Origin: a candidate division TA06 bacterium SM23_40
GTDB lineage: Bacteria; LJUI01; SM1-40
Length of the DNA stretch: 56,195 nucleotides
Direction: 5' to 3'
Assembly (NCBI GenBank): GCA_001303705.1
Contig: LJUI01000003.1
Coordinates: forward strand, 1 to 56,195
The position numbers and the translations under genes are program-made. The notes beneath the pieces were generated by a model. The model ran no database searches, was not told the origin of the DNA, and saw only the letters and a list, made by a program, of their open reading frames with translations. Of the stretch, positions 36,852 to 45,600 are shown in pieces. Each line of letters starts with the position of its first letter. Position 1 is the stretch's first letter.

Positions 36852-36926
36852 TGTGCCACACCTGCTCTATGCCACACCTGTCGCGCGCCACGGCTGCCAC
36901 ACGCCACACCTGCCGCACGCCACAAC
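36852..36926. repeat. degenerate short tandem repeat
   Basis: GCCACACCTG and close variants (GCCACACGCC, GCCACGGCTG) recur four to six times with roughly 18-nt steps in the gap between the acyl-CoA dehydrogenase and DUF4190-like genes. Confidence 0.5.
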
Positions 36927-36932
36927 TATCTA

Positions 36933-37715
36933 TTAGGGACCGCCAGACAGCACATAGACCAACGGCACCCCATCCGCTCCACCCCCAATGACCATGTACC
37001 GATCTCGGTCGCTATATATGACGATTCCCCCCGCCTCAATCGCGCTCTCCGCGTACCTCTCGGGAGGAGGCCATCGCTCGAACTGAATGCAACGGTCCGA
37101 CCCGATCTCTCCTGTGAATGGATTGGCAAGATCGTTGGCCAGCAACAGAGCGAACCGCTCGCCACGGCCATCGGGGTCCTGCCATCCCATGGGACACATA
37201 CCGCCCGTCCACAGCCTGAATTCCTCAATCGCAACCTGGACAGCTTTCATATTGGCGCGCACCAGGGCCTCCTTGTGCGCCCTGATGTCGCGCAGGTACC
37301 CCGGGAGGGCAACGAATCCGACCACGATCGCGAGGACCGTGAGCGACGTGCCAAATGCGCCCAGGACGACGCCTGCAGTCGCGAGTCCCGCGCCGCGGAC
37401 ATCTTCACCCCGTGCGCGAATCCTGTTCCTGGCCACGATGCCGAGCACGAGGGCGACTATGCCGACGAATGGCACGAGGGTTGCAGTCCCGCAGACATAC
37501 GACGCTACCGCAAGGCCGGCAACAGGGCGCCTCCTCCTGGCGGGCGGGCGCTCCTCCGCCTGCTCCTCTACTGGAATGGAATCCTCCTGTCCCCCGCCCC
37601 CGGACTCTCCGACATCGTCAGAGGCCACTTCGACCCCGGGCCCGGCCGCATCGCCCTCCGTCAGTTCCCCTGACTCCACAGGGCCCTCCGGCTCTATCCG
37701 ATCGTCTGATCCCAT
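36933..37715 (-). CDS. DUF4190-like membrane protein with pseudopilin-like C terminus
   Basis: The product is 260 aa. ATG 37715 has GGAGG 5 nt upstream. Residues 1-60 are acidic and disordered. Residues about 65-145 hold two membrane helices with the DUF4190 look (AVASYVCGTATLVPFVGIVALVLGIVA given by its key parts: SYVCG, LVLGIVARNRIR). After the second helix come ANMKAVQVAIEEF and a Gly-rich beta region (NPFTGE, GGIVIYSDRDRY), resembling type II secretion pseudopilins. It has no obvious link to the methylmalonyl-CoA genes around it. Function unknown. Confidence 0.8.
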   Translation of the reverse strand: MGSDDRIEPEGPVESGELTEGDAAGPGVEVASDDVGESGGGGQEDSIPVEEQAEERPPARRRRPVAGLAVASYVCGTATLVPFVGIVALVLGIVARNRIRARGEDVRGAGLATAGVVLGAFGTSLTVLAIVVGFVALPGYLRDIRAHKEALVRANMKAVQVAIEEFRLWTGGMCPMGWQDPDGRGERFALLLANDLANPFTGEIGSDRCIQFERWPPPERYAESAIEAGGIVIYSDRDRYMVIGGGADGVPLVYVLSGGP

Positions 37716-37757
37716 CAGACCCTCCGAATCGATCTCACTGCCCGCGCAGAGATACGC

Positions 37758-38171
37758 CTAGCCCGTTCTACTCTTCCCCGGCATCTCGGCAAGCTCGACA
37801 AGAACGCCGAACGTCGCCCGCGGTGAGAGAAAACAGACTGTCTTTCCCTCAGCGCCAGGCTGTGGTCCCTCAATACACCGGTACCCACGGACCTCGAACT
37901 CGGCGAGTCGATCCACCAGCCGGTCCACCTCAAAGCAGATGTGGTGCACCCCTTCGCCGCGCTTCTCCAGGAACCGCCCGATCGTGCCCTTACCGCCCAG
38001 AGCCGCGAGAAGCTCGATCTTGGTATCGCCGATCCTGAACAAGGCGACCTCGACCGAGAGGTCTGTGAGAACCTCACGTCCCAACAACTCCAGCCCCAGC
38101 GTCTCGCCGTAGAAGGCGATAGCCGCCTCGATATCCCGTACGGCAACTCCGATGTGTTCAATGCGTTTCAC
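37758..38171 (-). CDS. mce: methylmalonyl-CoA epimerase
   Basis: The product is 137 aa. GTG 38171 preceded by GGGGGAGG gives the typical start KRIEHIGVAV; the frame is open to 38192. VOC-fold repeats carry the metal ligands: His in EHIGVAV, His/Glu in GVHHICFEV and Glu near the C terminus (VLVELAE). It converts (S)- to (R)-methylmalonyl-CoA for the mutase encoded 38 nt upstream. Together they serve propionate/succinate interconversion. Confidence 0.95.
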   Translation of the reverse strand: MKRIEHIGVAVRDIEAAIAFYGETLGLELLGREVLTDLSVEVALFRIGDTKIELLAALGGKGTIGRFLEKRGEGVHHICFEVDRLVDRLAEFEVRGYRCIEGPQPGAEGKTVCFLSPRATFGVLVELAEMPGKSRTG

Positions 38172-38209
38172 ACAACCTCCCCCGCTGGACATTTACTCGC
38201 CGCCGTTTC

Positions 38210-39838
38210 TCACTCCTCGTAGATTCCGAACACCTGACGCAGCACATCGGTCATCTCGCCGAGCGTACAATACGCGTCGGCCGCCGCCACAAGAGACGGC
38301 ATCACATTCTCATCGCTCTCAGCAGCCTTCCGCAACGCGTCAAGGGTGCGATCCGCCAGTACATTGTCCCGCGTCCGCCTCAGTTCTTCCAGCTCCCGAA
38401 TCCGATGTGCGCGCACCTCAGGATCGACGCGCAGGAGGGCAATGTCTACTTTTTCCTCCGTCTCGAAGGCATTCAGACCGACGACGGTACGACGACCCTC
38501 CTCGATCTCCTGCTGCCTAGTATAGGCGCTCTCCTCGATCTCCTGTCGGAAGTACCCGCTCTCCACACACGCGACCGCTCCCCCCAGGCGCTCGACTTCC
38601 TCGAGGTAGCGCCCCGCCCTACCCTCGATCTCGTTGGTCAGCACCTCGATCGTGTACGATCCGGCCAACGGATCGACCGTCCGGGCCACTCCGCTCTCAT
38701 AGGCAATGATCTGCTGTGTCCTGAGCGCTATCGTTGCCGCTTTCTCCGTGGGAAGGCAGAGCGCCTCATCGAATGAGTTAGTATGAAGAGATTGCGTTCC
38801 CCCGAGCACCGCACTCAATGCCTGCAGGGCGACTCGCACGATGTTGTTTTCCGGCTGCGCAGCCGTGAGGGTCGAGCCAGCCGTCTGCGTGTGAAACCGG
38901 AGCATCTGAGCTCGTTCTTCCGTCGCACCAAACCTGTCGCGCATGATCGTGGCCCACAGACGGCGCGCCGCTCTGAACTTCGCAATCTCCTCGAAGAAGT
39001 CACTGTGGGCGTTGAAGAAGAACGAGACCCGCTCGCCGAACTCATCGACGTCGAGCCCACGAGCAATCGCCCCCTCCACATACGCGATCGCATTAGCCAA
39101 GGTGAATGCTACTTCCTGTACGGCAGTCGCACCCGCCTCGCGCATATGATACCCGCTTATGGAAATCGTATTCCATCTCGGAAGATAGTCGCGGCAGTAG
39201 GCGAAGATGTCCGTCACCAGACTCATCGAGGGAACGATCGGGAATATGTAGTTGCCCCGTGCTACGTATTCCTTGAGAATGTCGTTCTGGACCGTCCCCC
39301 GCAACGAGGCAACGGGCACACCCTGGCGCCTCGCCAGGGCGACATACATCGCCAGAATCGGAGCTGCCGTCGCATTGATTGTCATGGAGGTGCTCACGCC
39401 ATCCAGCGGTATCTCCTCAAAGAGCACTTCCATGTCGCGCAGCGAACTAACGGCCACACCGGTCCTACCTACCTCACCCGCTGCCATCTGGTGATCGGAG
39501 TCATACCCCAGCTGTGTAGGTAGGTCGAAAGCGACTGACAGACCGGTTTGGCCGTGGCTCAACAGGTAACGGTAGCGCCGGTTTGTCTCCTCAGCAGTGC
39601 CGAACCCCGCGTACTGGCGCATCGTCCAGAGCCGGCCGCGGTACATATCACCATAGATGCCTCGAACGAAGGGAAAGGCGCCGGGCTTCCCGAGATCGCG
39701 AGAGGCATCGAACCCGGCAAGATCATCCGGACCGTAGCAGGGCTCGACTGGGATGCCGGACGCCGTCTCATTCGTCACTGAATCTTTTCTTTTTCCGCGA
39801 GCCTTCCGGGGACTCGCCTCTTGCTTCTCGGATCCCAC
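38210..39838 (-). CDS. mutA: methylmalonyl-CoA mutase catalytic (large alpha) subunit
   Basis: The product is 542 aa. It has the substrate-binding TIM barrel and typical segments: FPFVRGIYGDMYRGR-like N terminus (key: PFVRGIY, WTMRQYAGFGTAEETN), LSVAFDLPTQLGYDSDH, STSMTINATAAP, NTISISGYHMREAGA and THTNSFDEAL-like LHTNSFDEALCLP. The C-terminal cobalamin domain with DxHxxG is absent, so a separate small B12-binding subunit must exist elsewhere. GTG 39838 has GGAGG 7 nt upstream. It rearranges (R)-methylmalonyl-CoA to succinyl-CoA. First gene behind the promoter at 40064-40092. Confidence 0.95.
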   Translation of the reverse strand: MGSEKQEASPRKARGKRKDSVTNETASGIPVEPCYGPDDLAGFDASRDLGKPGAFPFVRGIYGDMYRGRLWTMRQYAGFGTAEETNRRYRYLLSHGQTGLSVAFDLPTQLGYDSDHQMAAGEVGRTGVAVSSLRDMEVLFEEIPLDGVSTSMTINATAAPILAMYVALARRQGVPVASLRGTVQNDILKEYVARGNYIFPIVPSMSLVTDIFAYCRDYLPRWNTISISGYHMREAGATAVQEVAFTLANAIAYVEGAIARGLDVDEFGERVSFFFNAHSDFFEEIAKFRAARRLWATIMRDRFGATEERAQMLRFHTQTAGSTLTAAQPENNIVRVALQALSAVLGGTQSLHTNSFDEALCLPTEKAATIALRTQQIIAYESGVARTVDPLAGSYTIEVLTNEIEGRAGRYLEEVERLGGAVACVESGYFRQEIEESAYTRQQEIEEGRRTVVGLNAFETEEKVDIALLRVDPEVRAHRIRELEELRRTRDNVLADRTLDALRKAAESDENVMPSLVAAADAYCTLGEMTDVLRQVFGIYEE

Positions 39839-40063
39839 CTCGTCTCCTCCCTCCTTGCAGGCAGCTCTAACACGTCTCGCTCCGCCGTCGAAAGCAGCGG
39901 ACCGCAGACCTCGTCATTGGACAAGCCACCGCCCCATTGAGAGCCAGCGGACCGCCAGGACGCAGCCGCCGGTACGTCGCGCACTGGCTCCGCGCCGCGG
40001 TTCGGCCTCCCACCTCTGGCAGTACGAGACGAGAAGACAAGTACGACGTAGACAACGACGGGA

Positions 40064-40092
40064 AGTATAGTGTGGTTACGAGGGTTTGACAA
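40064..40092 (-). promoter_or_regulatory. sigma70-type promoter of mutA-mce operon
   Basis: Minus strand: TTGTCA (40092-40087), 17 bp, TATACT (40069-40064). The leader of about 220 nt (39839-40057) has no recognisable cobalamin riboswitch box and no gene. Confidence 0.65.
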
Positions 40093-40107
40093 GGAGAAAG
40101 TTAGCCA

Positions 40108-41433
40108 TTACGCCCTCACGACCCTTGCCACGCACTCGATATGATAGGTCTGCGGGAACATGTCAATCGGCTGGACAGCTTCTGTTCGGTACCCCGCCTC
40201 TGCGAGCCTGCCCAGATCGCGGGCCAGCGTGACTGGCTCGCATGAGACGTAGACGATCCGGCGTGGCCGGAGCGCCGCAATCGCACGCAGCGCCCCGGGA
40301 TCGCACCCTTTCCGCGGAGGATCGAGGACAATCACATCGCACCGGTCGAACCGCCCGAGCGCAGAGCCCGCATCTCCGAGATGGAAGCTGATGTTAGTGG
40401 CCCCGTTGAGGCGGACGTTCTTTCTCGCATCCTTCACCGCACTCGCCATATTCTCGACCCCCTCCACCCGGCGCGCCCGCTCCGCCATGAACAGCGAAAG
40501 CGTGCCGACACCGGCGTACACATCGATGACACGCTCGGTGCCGGTGAGCGCTGCCGCATCCACTGCCTCTCGACAGAGCACCTCGGTCTGCGTCGGATTC
40601 ACCTGAAAGAAGGACGACGAGGAAAGCCGATAAACGAACGGGCGAATGCGCTCGCTCACCCACGCCCGCCCAGATAGTGTCTTGTACTCAGGGCCGAGTA
40701 TCAGATTTGTCCTCTGTTTGTTCACATTCTGAACGATACTCACGAGCTCCGGTACATCCTCCCGGAGCTGACGCGCGAGCGCGACCATGGCGCGACGCGT
40801 CCTGCTCACGATCGTGAGCTGCGCCTGGGGCCAGGAGAAACTTGCCCTGATGACAAGATGTCTCACGATTCCCCGGTGGGTCGCCTCATCATAGATCGGT
40901 ATGTGGCGTCGCTCCAGCCGTCGCCTGGCGGCCTTCATCACCCCGTCCACCAGAGGATGCTGAATCGGGCAGGAGTCGATGTCAATCACCTCGTGCGACC
41001 CGCGGCGATAGTATCCCGCCGTAACCCTCGCACCCTTTGTACTTACAGGATGCTGGCCCTTGTTTCGGTATCGCCAGGGATCCTTCATCCCCATGACAGG
41101 GTGAACCGGTACATCCTCGAGGCCCCCGATTCTCGCCAGCGCCTCCTTAACGAGTTCCTGCTTCCAGCGGAGCTGCGCCCCGTATTCCAGCATCTGCCAC
41201 TGGCACCCACCACACTGCCCGAAGACGGGACAGGGAGACGCAACCCGCTCACCAGACGGCTCCAGTACATCAGCTACTGTGCCCTTTGCGTATCGGCGGT
41301 GACGCTCCCGGAGCTTCACCTTCACCCGTTCCCCCGGCACACCGCCCGCCACGAAGACTACGAGCTCGCCACACCGCCCGACCGCATCTCCCCCCTGGGC
41401 GAAGCGATGGAGACGAGCCTCGAGTTCCTCCAT
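40108..41433 (-). CDS. 23S rRNA (uracil-5-)-methyltransferase, RlmD/TrmA family
   Basis: The product is 441 aa from ATG 41433 (GAGGTG 6 nt upstream). A TRAM RNA-binding domain (residues about 5-60) is followed by the [4Fe-4S] cluster Cys of CPVFGQCGGCQWQ and a later DSCPIQ, then the SAM methyltransferase domain: DVYAGVGTLSLFMA, VIVLDPPRKGCDPG and the catalytic Cys in VYVSCEPVTLARD. It methylates a specific uracil in rRNA; RlmD and RlmCD-type targets cannot be separated by eye. Convergent with nothing; it follows the nth-like gene's opposite end by 36 nt and may be independently transcribed. Confidence 0.93.
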   Translation of the reverse strand: MEELEARLHRFAQGGDAVGRCGELVVFVAGGVPGERVKVKLRERHRRYAKGTVADVLEPSGERVASPCPVFGQCGGCQWQMLEYGAQLRWKQELVKEALARIGGLEDVPVHPVMGMKDPWRYRNKGQHPVSTKGARVTAGYYRRGSHEVIDIDSCPIQHPLVDGVMKAARRRLERRHIPIYDEATHRGIVRHLVIRASFSWPQAQLTIVSRTRRAMVALARQLREDVPELVSIVQNVNKQRTNLILGPEYKTLSGRAWVSERIRPFVYRLSSSSFFQVNPTQTEVLCREAVDAAALTGTERVIDVYAGVGTLSLFMAERARRVEGVENMASAVKDARKNVRLNGATNISFHLGDAGSALGRFDRCDVIVLDPPRKGCDPGALRAIAALRPRRIVYVSCEPVTLARDLGRLAEAGYRTEAVQPIDMFPQTYHIECVARVVRA

Positions 41434-41469
41434 GTGCCTCACCTCAATGATTACTTGTGAAACAGCCGA

Positions 41470-42123
41470 TCACAAATTCCGGGGACAGACTGAACTCAGG
41501 ACGCACTGCTCACACCGCGGCTCACGCGCCAGACAGACTGTTCGCCCGTGGTCGACCAGAAGAACGTGAAAGGCGAATGCCCGCTCACGAGGCACTATCT
41601 GACGTAGAAGGCAGTACGCCTCGTCCCTCGACACGTTCCCATCGATCATGCCGAGGCGCCGCGACACGCGGAAGACATGCGTATCCACAGGAATGACGTG
41701 CCGCCCGAGCGCGAACAGGAGCACGCAGGCCGCCGTCTTGAGGCCGACGCCGGGGAACTTCGTCAGGTATTCGAGAGCTTCCTCATCGGAGAGGTCCCGC
41801 AGGAAGTCCAGGCCGACTTCGCCCCGCTCACGGTAGATCGCCCCGAGGATCGATTTAATCCTCGGGGCCTTTATGTCCGCGAGCCCGCCGCTCCGGATGG
41901 CCCGCGCGATCGTCGCCACCCGCGCCCGCCTGACGTCATCCCAGGAGGAGAAGGTCTTTCGCAACTCGTCGTATGCTCTCCCGCTGTTCACATCGCTCGT
42001 GTTCTGCGAGAGAATTGTCCCGATGAGGACCCCAACAGGATCACCCCGCGACCTCCATCTGCGCCGACCATATGCTCCTTCCAGAGCGTCGACTACCCGG
42101 ACCGCAAATCCACTTTCGCTCAT
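41470..42123 (-). CDS. endonuclease III-family DNA glycosylase
   Basis: The product is 217 aa, close to endonuclease III. It has LIGTILSQNTSD, the helix-hairpin-helix FPGVGLKTAACVLLFALG with catalytic Lys, and the catalytic Asp in VDTHVFRVSRRLG. The C-terminal [4Fe-4S] loop is CLAREPRCEQCVLSSVC (C-x7-C-x2-C-x5-C, slightly longer than the classical first spacing of six). It removes oxidised pyrimidines or mismatched bases and may cut the abasic site. It lies between the MBL exonuclease-like and methyltransferase genes, on the same strand. Confidence 0.93.
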   Translation of the reverse strand: MSESGFAVRVVDALEGAYGRRRWRSRGDPVGVLIGTILSQNTSDVNSGRAYDELRKTFSSWDDVRRARVATIARAIRSGGLADIKAPRIKSILGAIYRERGEVGLDFLRDLSDEEALEYLTKFPGVGLKTAACVLLFALGRHVIPVDTHVFRVSRRLGMIDGNVSRDEAYCLLRQIVPRERAFAFHVLLVDHGRTVCLAREPRCEQCVLSSVCPRNL

Positions 42124-42212
42124 CGCCTAACGCAGATCACACGAATCCCGTATGCACTCCCGATGCATGCCTGCGCACCGCCGGGGAGCGCCGCTATCTC
42201 AGGACAATGCCA

Positions 42213-43172
42213 CTACAGATCGAGCCGGAGTTGCTGGTGGGATACAACATGCTCAGCCTGAAAGCCTTCGGAGCGCAGGATGCCGGCGAACTCCTTCGGC
42301 CCGTGCGTAGTGTAGATCATCGAAGGCTTCGCCCGCTTCACATATTCGAGCAGATCGTAGAAATCGGCATGGTCGGAGAAAGCGATCGCCTCGTCCACGG
42401 CCGACATGAACTCAGATCGGCCGTCGATAGCCCACCCGGTGAGGAAGACGGTCCGCAGCCTCCGGATCGGCTTCAGTCGATCCCGAACCCGGCCGAACGG
42501 AGTCGAAATCACCACCTGGCCGCGCACCCCATCATCGGTCAGCAGTGCGTACGGCCCGAACTCAACGCCGAACTGCTCATATATCCGGGCGATGTCATAG
42601 ACGGACCGATCGACGGCGAGTTCATACCCATAGTCACCGATGATCTTCATCGCCTCCTGAGCCTTGCCCAGGGAATAGGCGAAGACGACAGGGGTGACGC
42701 CACGCCTGAGATTCCCCCGGACGAATCCTTCCAGCCGGTCACAGATCTCGTCGCGCGTGGGAAAGCGGTAACGGGGATGCCCATACGTGCATTCCATGAT
42801 CAGGAGGTCGCACTGCTTGATCTCGATCGGTTCGGCCGTCTCGCTCTGGCGCAGCTTGAAATCACCAGTATAGACAGTGCGCGTGCGCCCCTCGATCAGT
42901 ATCTGCGACGATCCGAGCACATGACCCGCGGAAAAGAGAGTCACTGCGACCTCACCCACCCCAAGCCGCTCATTGAACGCAACAGTGACTGCCTCGACAC
43001 GCCCCCGCCGATGTCGGTACAACTCTACAGTCGGCGCCGTGGCAAGTATCTTCTTGTGCTTGGCTGCATGATCGAGATGGCTATGGGAGATGAAGCAGAA
43101 GTCTTTCCTCCGGCGGGAGTCGAGCCAGAGATCCGTTCCCTTCACTCTGAGATCGCGGGCAATCTCAACCAA
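42213..43172 (-). CDS. MBL-fold exonuclease-like protein (beta-CASP/Snm1-type)
   Basis: The product is about 319 aa. Metallo-beta-lactamase motifs: FISHSHLDHA (HxHxDH), FSAGHVLGSSQI, YTGDFKL and the later His in FSDHADFYDLLEYV and TTHG. The order fits the family of DNA-ligase-associated or RNA 3'-processing exonucleases. The frame is open to TTG 43259, but those extra 29 codons are almost wholly the first copy of a direct repeat and lack a ribosome site; TTG 43172 with GGGGGT upstream is preferred. Substrate (DNA or RNA) is unknown. Confidence 0.88.
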   Translation of the reverse strand: MVEIARDLRVKGTDLWLDSRRRKDFCFISHSHLDHAAKHKKILATAPTVELYRHRRGRVEAVTVAFNERLGVGEVAVTLFSAGHVLGSSQILIEGRTRTVYTGDFKLRQSETAEPIEIKQCDLLIMECTYGHPRYRFPTRDEICDRLEGFVRGNLRRGVTPVVFAYSLGKAQEAMKIIGDYGYELAVDRSVYDIARIYEQFGVEFGPYALLTDDGVRGQVVISTPFGRVRDRLKPIRRLRTVFLTGWAIDGRSEFMSAVDEAIAFSDHADFYDLLEYVKRAKPSMIYTTHGPKEFAGILRSEGFQAEHVVSHQQLRLDL

Positions 43173-43178
43173 AATCCA

Positions 43179-43356
43179 CCCCCGGGGACGTTGGTAGGTT
43201 CTGTAGGCTACCGGGGACGCACCTAGGTTTTGAAGGTTATTCGCATCCTCCAGGCGCAAAACATCAGCAGACGCGCCCCCGGGGACGTTCGTAGGTTCAG
43301 TAGGTTACCGGAGACGTACCCAGGTTTTGAAGGTCATTCGCATCCCCCCAGTGCAA
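43179..43356. repeat. two-copy direct repeat, 97-bp period
   Basis: Copies at 43179-43259 and 43276-43356 are about 85% identical by eye. Each starts CCCCCGGGGACGTT, has GTAGGTT..GTAGG.TACCGG, then GACG.ACC.AGGTTTTGAAGG and ends ATTCGCATCC. The GTCCCCGG core on the minus strand resembles REP-type elements spread by RAYT transposases, but that link is inference. Confidence 0.7.
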
Positions 43357-43469
43357 CGCGCCAAGAGCGGCACCCAGCGGACAACTATGTCTCGCGCGGC
43401 CTGGAATAGAAAACGGCATCCACCCACACGAGCAGACGCATATACAGCCCGACACCCTCACCGCCTGAC

Positions 43470-43736
43470 TCAACGTTCCCCCTCTTCTTCCTCCTCCTCC
43501 TTCTGTTCCACCTTTCTCTTGTATCCGTCGAGGCTATGGGTGAGGCATCCGATAAGTTCACTCGCCACCCTGATGATCTGATTATCATCGAACTGGTGGC
43601 GTCTCAGCTCCCTGTAGAACGCTCTGGCGATGCTTTCTGCAATCCGCGCTGGATGCGTGCTCGCCGTCTCAAGATTCAGGTCGAGTACGAGCCTCGGGCC
43701 GCCGGCCTCTGAGGATGGACGTGTTTCATCCCCCAT
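43470..43736 (-). CDS. small hypothetical protein
   Basis: The product is 88 aa from ATG 43736, with GGAGGG 4 nt upstream. The open frame extends to 43952, but a strong promoter at 43795-43823 places the transcript start near 43788, downstream of the earlier start codons. An Asp/Asn-rich strand (LVLDLNLE) is followed by a long amphipathic helical region (IAESIARAFYRELRRH, IIRVASELIGCL) and an extremely acidic Glu run before the final GER. I do not recognise the family. Divergent from the GNAT operon. Confidence 0.6.
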   Translation of the reverse strand: MGDETRPSSEAGGPRLVLDLNLETASTHPARIAESIARAFYRELRRHQFDDNQIIRVASELIGCLTHSLDGYKRKVEQKEEEEEEGER

Positions 43737-43794
43737 GGATCCCTCCATCAATAGAATCTGAACTCTCTCCACGCATCCAATGATCGCCGCTGTC

Positions 43795-43823
43795 ACTATA
43801 CTCCACCGCCGTTCCAGCGTCAA
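43795..43823 (-). promoter_or_regulatory. sigma70-type promoter of the small hypothetical gene
   Basis: Minus strand: TTGACG (43823-43818), 17 bp, TATAGT (43800-43795). It fixes the start of the gene to ATG 43736. Confidence 0.65.
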
Positions 43824-43836
43824 GGAGAACTTTGAC

Positions 43837-43865
43837 TTGACCATGCACACCTCACCGCCTAGAAT
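43837..43865 (+). promoter_or_regulatory. sigma70-type promoter of the GNAT gene pair
   Basis: TTGACC (43837-43842), 17 bp, TAGAAT (43860-43865). It is back-to-back with the minus-strand promoter, the -35 elements 13 bp apart, so the two could share an operator. Confidence 0.6.
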
Positions 43866-44006
43866 CGTCCTCCGGGAATCTACGAGAGGCTCTTGCAGAA
43901 CATGCTGGGGTTCTGGTCGGGTACACGAGAAGTTCCGTCGGTGCCCTCGCAACTCTCGATGCAGAATAACCGGATACCGCAGCCACCTCAGGAGCGAGCA
44001 TCAGCT

Positions 44007-44564
44007 GTGTTCAAGGACATGTACATCGAAACAGAACGGCTCGTAATACGCCCATTCACAATGGATGATCTCCATGACCTGCATGCGATCGTGAGCCAGG
44101 ACGAAGTCATGGAGTATCTCCCAGATGATCCAATGACCTTGGCAGAGACCGAGAGAACTCTCTCCTGGATCATCGACTCCTACGACAGGAACCGGCCGCG
44201 GAAAATCATTAAGTATACCGTGGCCGTGATCCTCAAAGAAAGCGGCGAACTCATCGGTTGGTGCGGGCTCGGGCCGCTCGACTTCGATCCATCCCAGATC
44301 GAGCTATACTACGGACTGAGAAAGCAGTCTTGGGGAGGAGGAGTCGCAACGGAAGCGGCCCGGGCGTTGGCAGAATATGGTTTCCATACTGTCAGTCTGG
44401 ACAGAATCGTCGGAGTGGTACCGCCTGCGAACGTTGCATCAAAACGGGTGCTAGAGAAGATCGGGATGATCTATAGGATGCGAGTCGCCGGCCTGCCGCC
44501 CGACCACAGCGCGTACGAAGGTCTTCTCTACTTCTCATTGACCGCCGAACAGATCGACAGGTGA
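44007..44564 (+). CDS. GNAT-family N-acetyltransferase (RimJ/RimL type)
   Basis: The product is about 185 aa. GTG 44007 lies 8 nt after AGGAGCGAG; ATG 44019 (MYIETERLVIRPF) is the alternative. The fold is complete: ETERLVIRPFTMDDL, IGWCGLGPL, ELYYGLRKQSWGGGVATEAARAL with the acetyl-CoA loop Q/R-x-x-G-x-G/A, and VPPANVASKRVLEKIGM. Such enzymes acetylate ribosomal-protein N termini, antibiotics or small amines. It is followed by another GNAT gene after 4 nt. Confidence 0.92.
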   Translation: MFKDMYIETERLVIRPFTMDDLHDLHAIVSQDEVMEYLPDDPMTLAETERTLSWIIDSYDRNRPRKIIKYTVAVILKESGELIGWCGLGPLDFDPSQIELYYGLRKQSWGGGVATEAARALAEYGFHTVSLDRIVGVVPPANVASKRVLEKIGMIYRMRVAGLPPDHSAYEGLLYFSLTAEQIDR

Positions 44565-44568
44565 AGTA

Positions 44569-45600
44569 GTGGGCCGCGAGTCATCGAGGAACGAACGTCA
44601 AAACGATGTCATTGAACTGCACGAGGCACCGGCCATTCCTGGACTCCGATTTCGCCGCTTTCGCGGCGAAATCGACTATCCCGCTATGGCCGCAGTTTTC
44701 AATGGATGCAAGGAAGTCGACGAACTCGAGCATACGGAATCGGCAGATGAGATCGCCATCACCTACCGGCATCTCGTGAACAGCGATCCCTATCTAGATA
44801 TGATCTTCGCGGAGATGCCAGGGGCCGTCATCGGCTACGGCCGCGTCTGGTGGGAACAGAAGACGGACGGTTCGAGAAGCTACTGCCAGTTTGCTCTTCT
44901 CCTGCCGGAGTGGCGGAAACGGGGTATCCGCCGCGCCATGCTACGCCATAATGAACAGCGGCTCCGACAGATCGCGGCGACCCACCCCACCGATAGCCCT
45001 CAGTTCCTCGACGCCTGGGCCGGGCAGGCTGAGTCTGACTGGGAATCTCTCCTGCTCGAGACAGGGTACAAGCCGATTCGGTACTCTTTTCAGATGGTAC
45101 GCCCCGCTCTGGAGGATATCCCGGACCTGTCCATTCCTGAGGGCCTGAAGATCCGACCCACCCGGCCGGACGATTACCGAGCGATCTGGAACGCCGCACG
45201 TGAGGCCTTCCAGAACCACTGGGGCGCCTCCGAGTGGCGCGAAGAGACATTCCAGCAGTGGCAAGAGCAACCCACATTCAATCCGAAACTGTGGCAGGTG
45301 GCGTGGGATGGAGATGAAGTGGCCGGAATGGTCCTGAACTTTATCAACGAGAGGGAGAACGAGGAATATAAGCGCAAGCGAGGGTATACGGAGACGATCT
45401 GCGTGCGCCGGCCATGGCGACGGCAAGGGCTTGCCCGCGCTCTTCTCGCCCGAAGCTTGAGAGTCCTCAAAGAGGAGGGAATGACCGAGGCCGCGTTGAG
45501 TGTGGACGCGGAAAACATCAGCGGAGCAGTCCGGCTATATGAAGGCTTAGGGTATGAGGTTGTGAAGCGTTATACGAGGTACCGCAAGTCACTCGATTGA
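44569..45600 (+). CDS. two-domain GNAT-family acetyltransferase
   Basis: The product is 343 aa with two GNAT domains. The N-terminal one (residues about 25-170) has a weak cofactor loop (LPEWRKRGIRRAML). The C-terminal one (about 190-340) has the full pattern CVRRPWRRQGLARALLARSL followed by LSVDAENISGAVRLYEGLGYEV. GTG 44569 begins 4 nt after the previous stop, so translation is probably coupled. Tandem GNAT proteins of this type resemble mycothiol-synthase-like enzymes, but the substrate is open. Confidence 0.9.
   Translation: MGRESSRNERQNDVIELHEAPAIPGLRFRRFRGEIDYPAMAAVFNGCKEVDELEHTESADEIAITYRHLVNSDPYLDMIFAEMPGAVIGYGRVWWEQKTDGSRSYCQFALLLPEWRKRGIRRAMLRHNEQRLRQIAATHPTDSPQFLDAWAGQAESDWESLLLETGYKPIRYSFQMVRPALEDIPDLSIPEGLKIRPTRPDDYRAIWNAAREAFQNHWGASEWREETFQQWQEQPTFNPKLWQVAWDGDEVAGMVLNFINERENEEYKRKRGYTETICVRRPWRRQGLARALLARSLRVLKEEGMTEAALSVDAENISGAVRLYEGLGYEVVKRYTRYRKSLD

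Noticed and set aside
39839-40057. Cobalamin riboswitch in the mutA leader
   Set aside because: The conserved B12 box (GCCACTG) and flanking conserved segments were not found.
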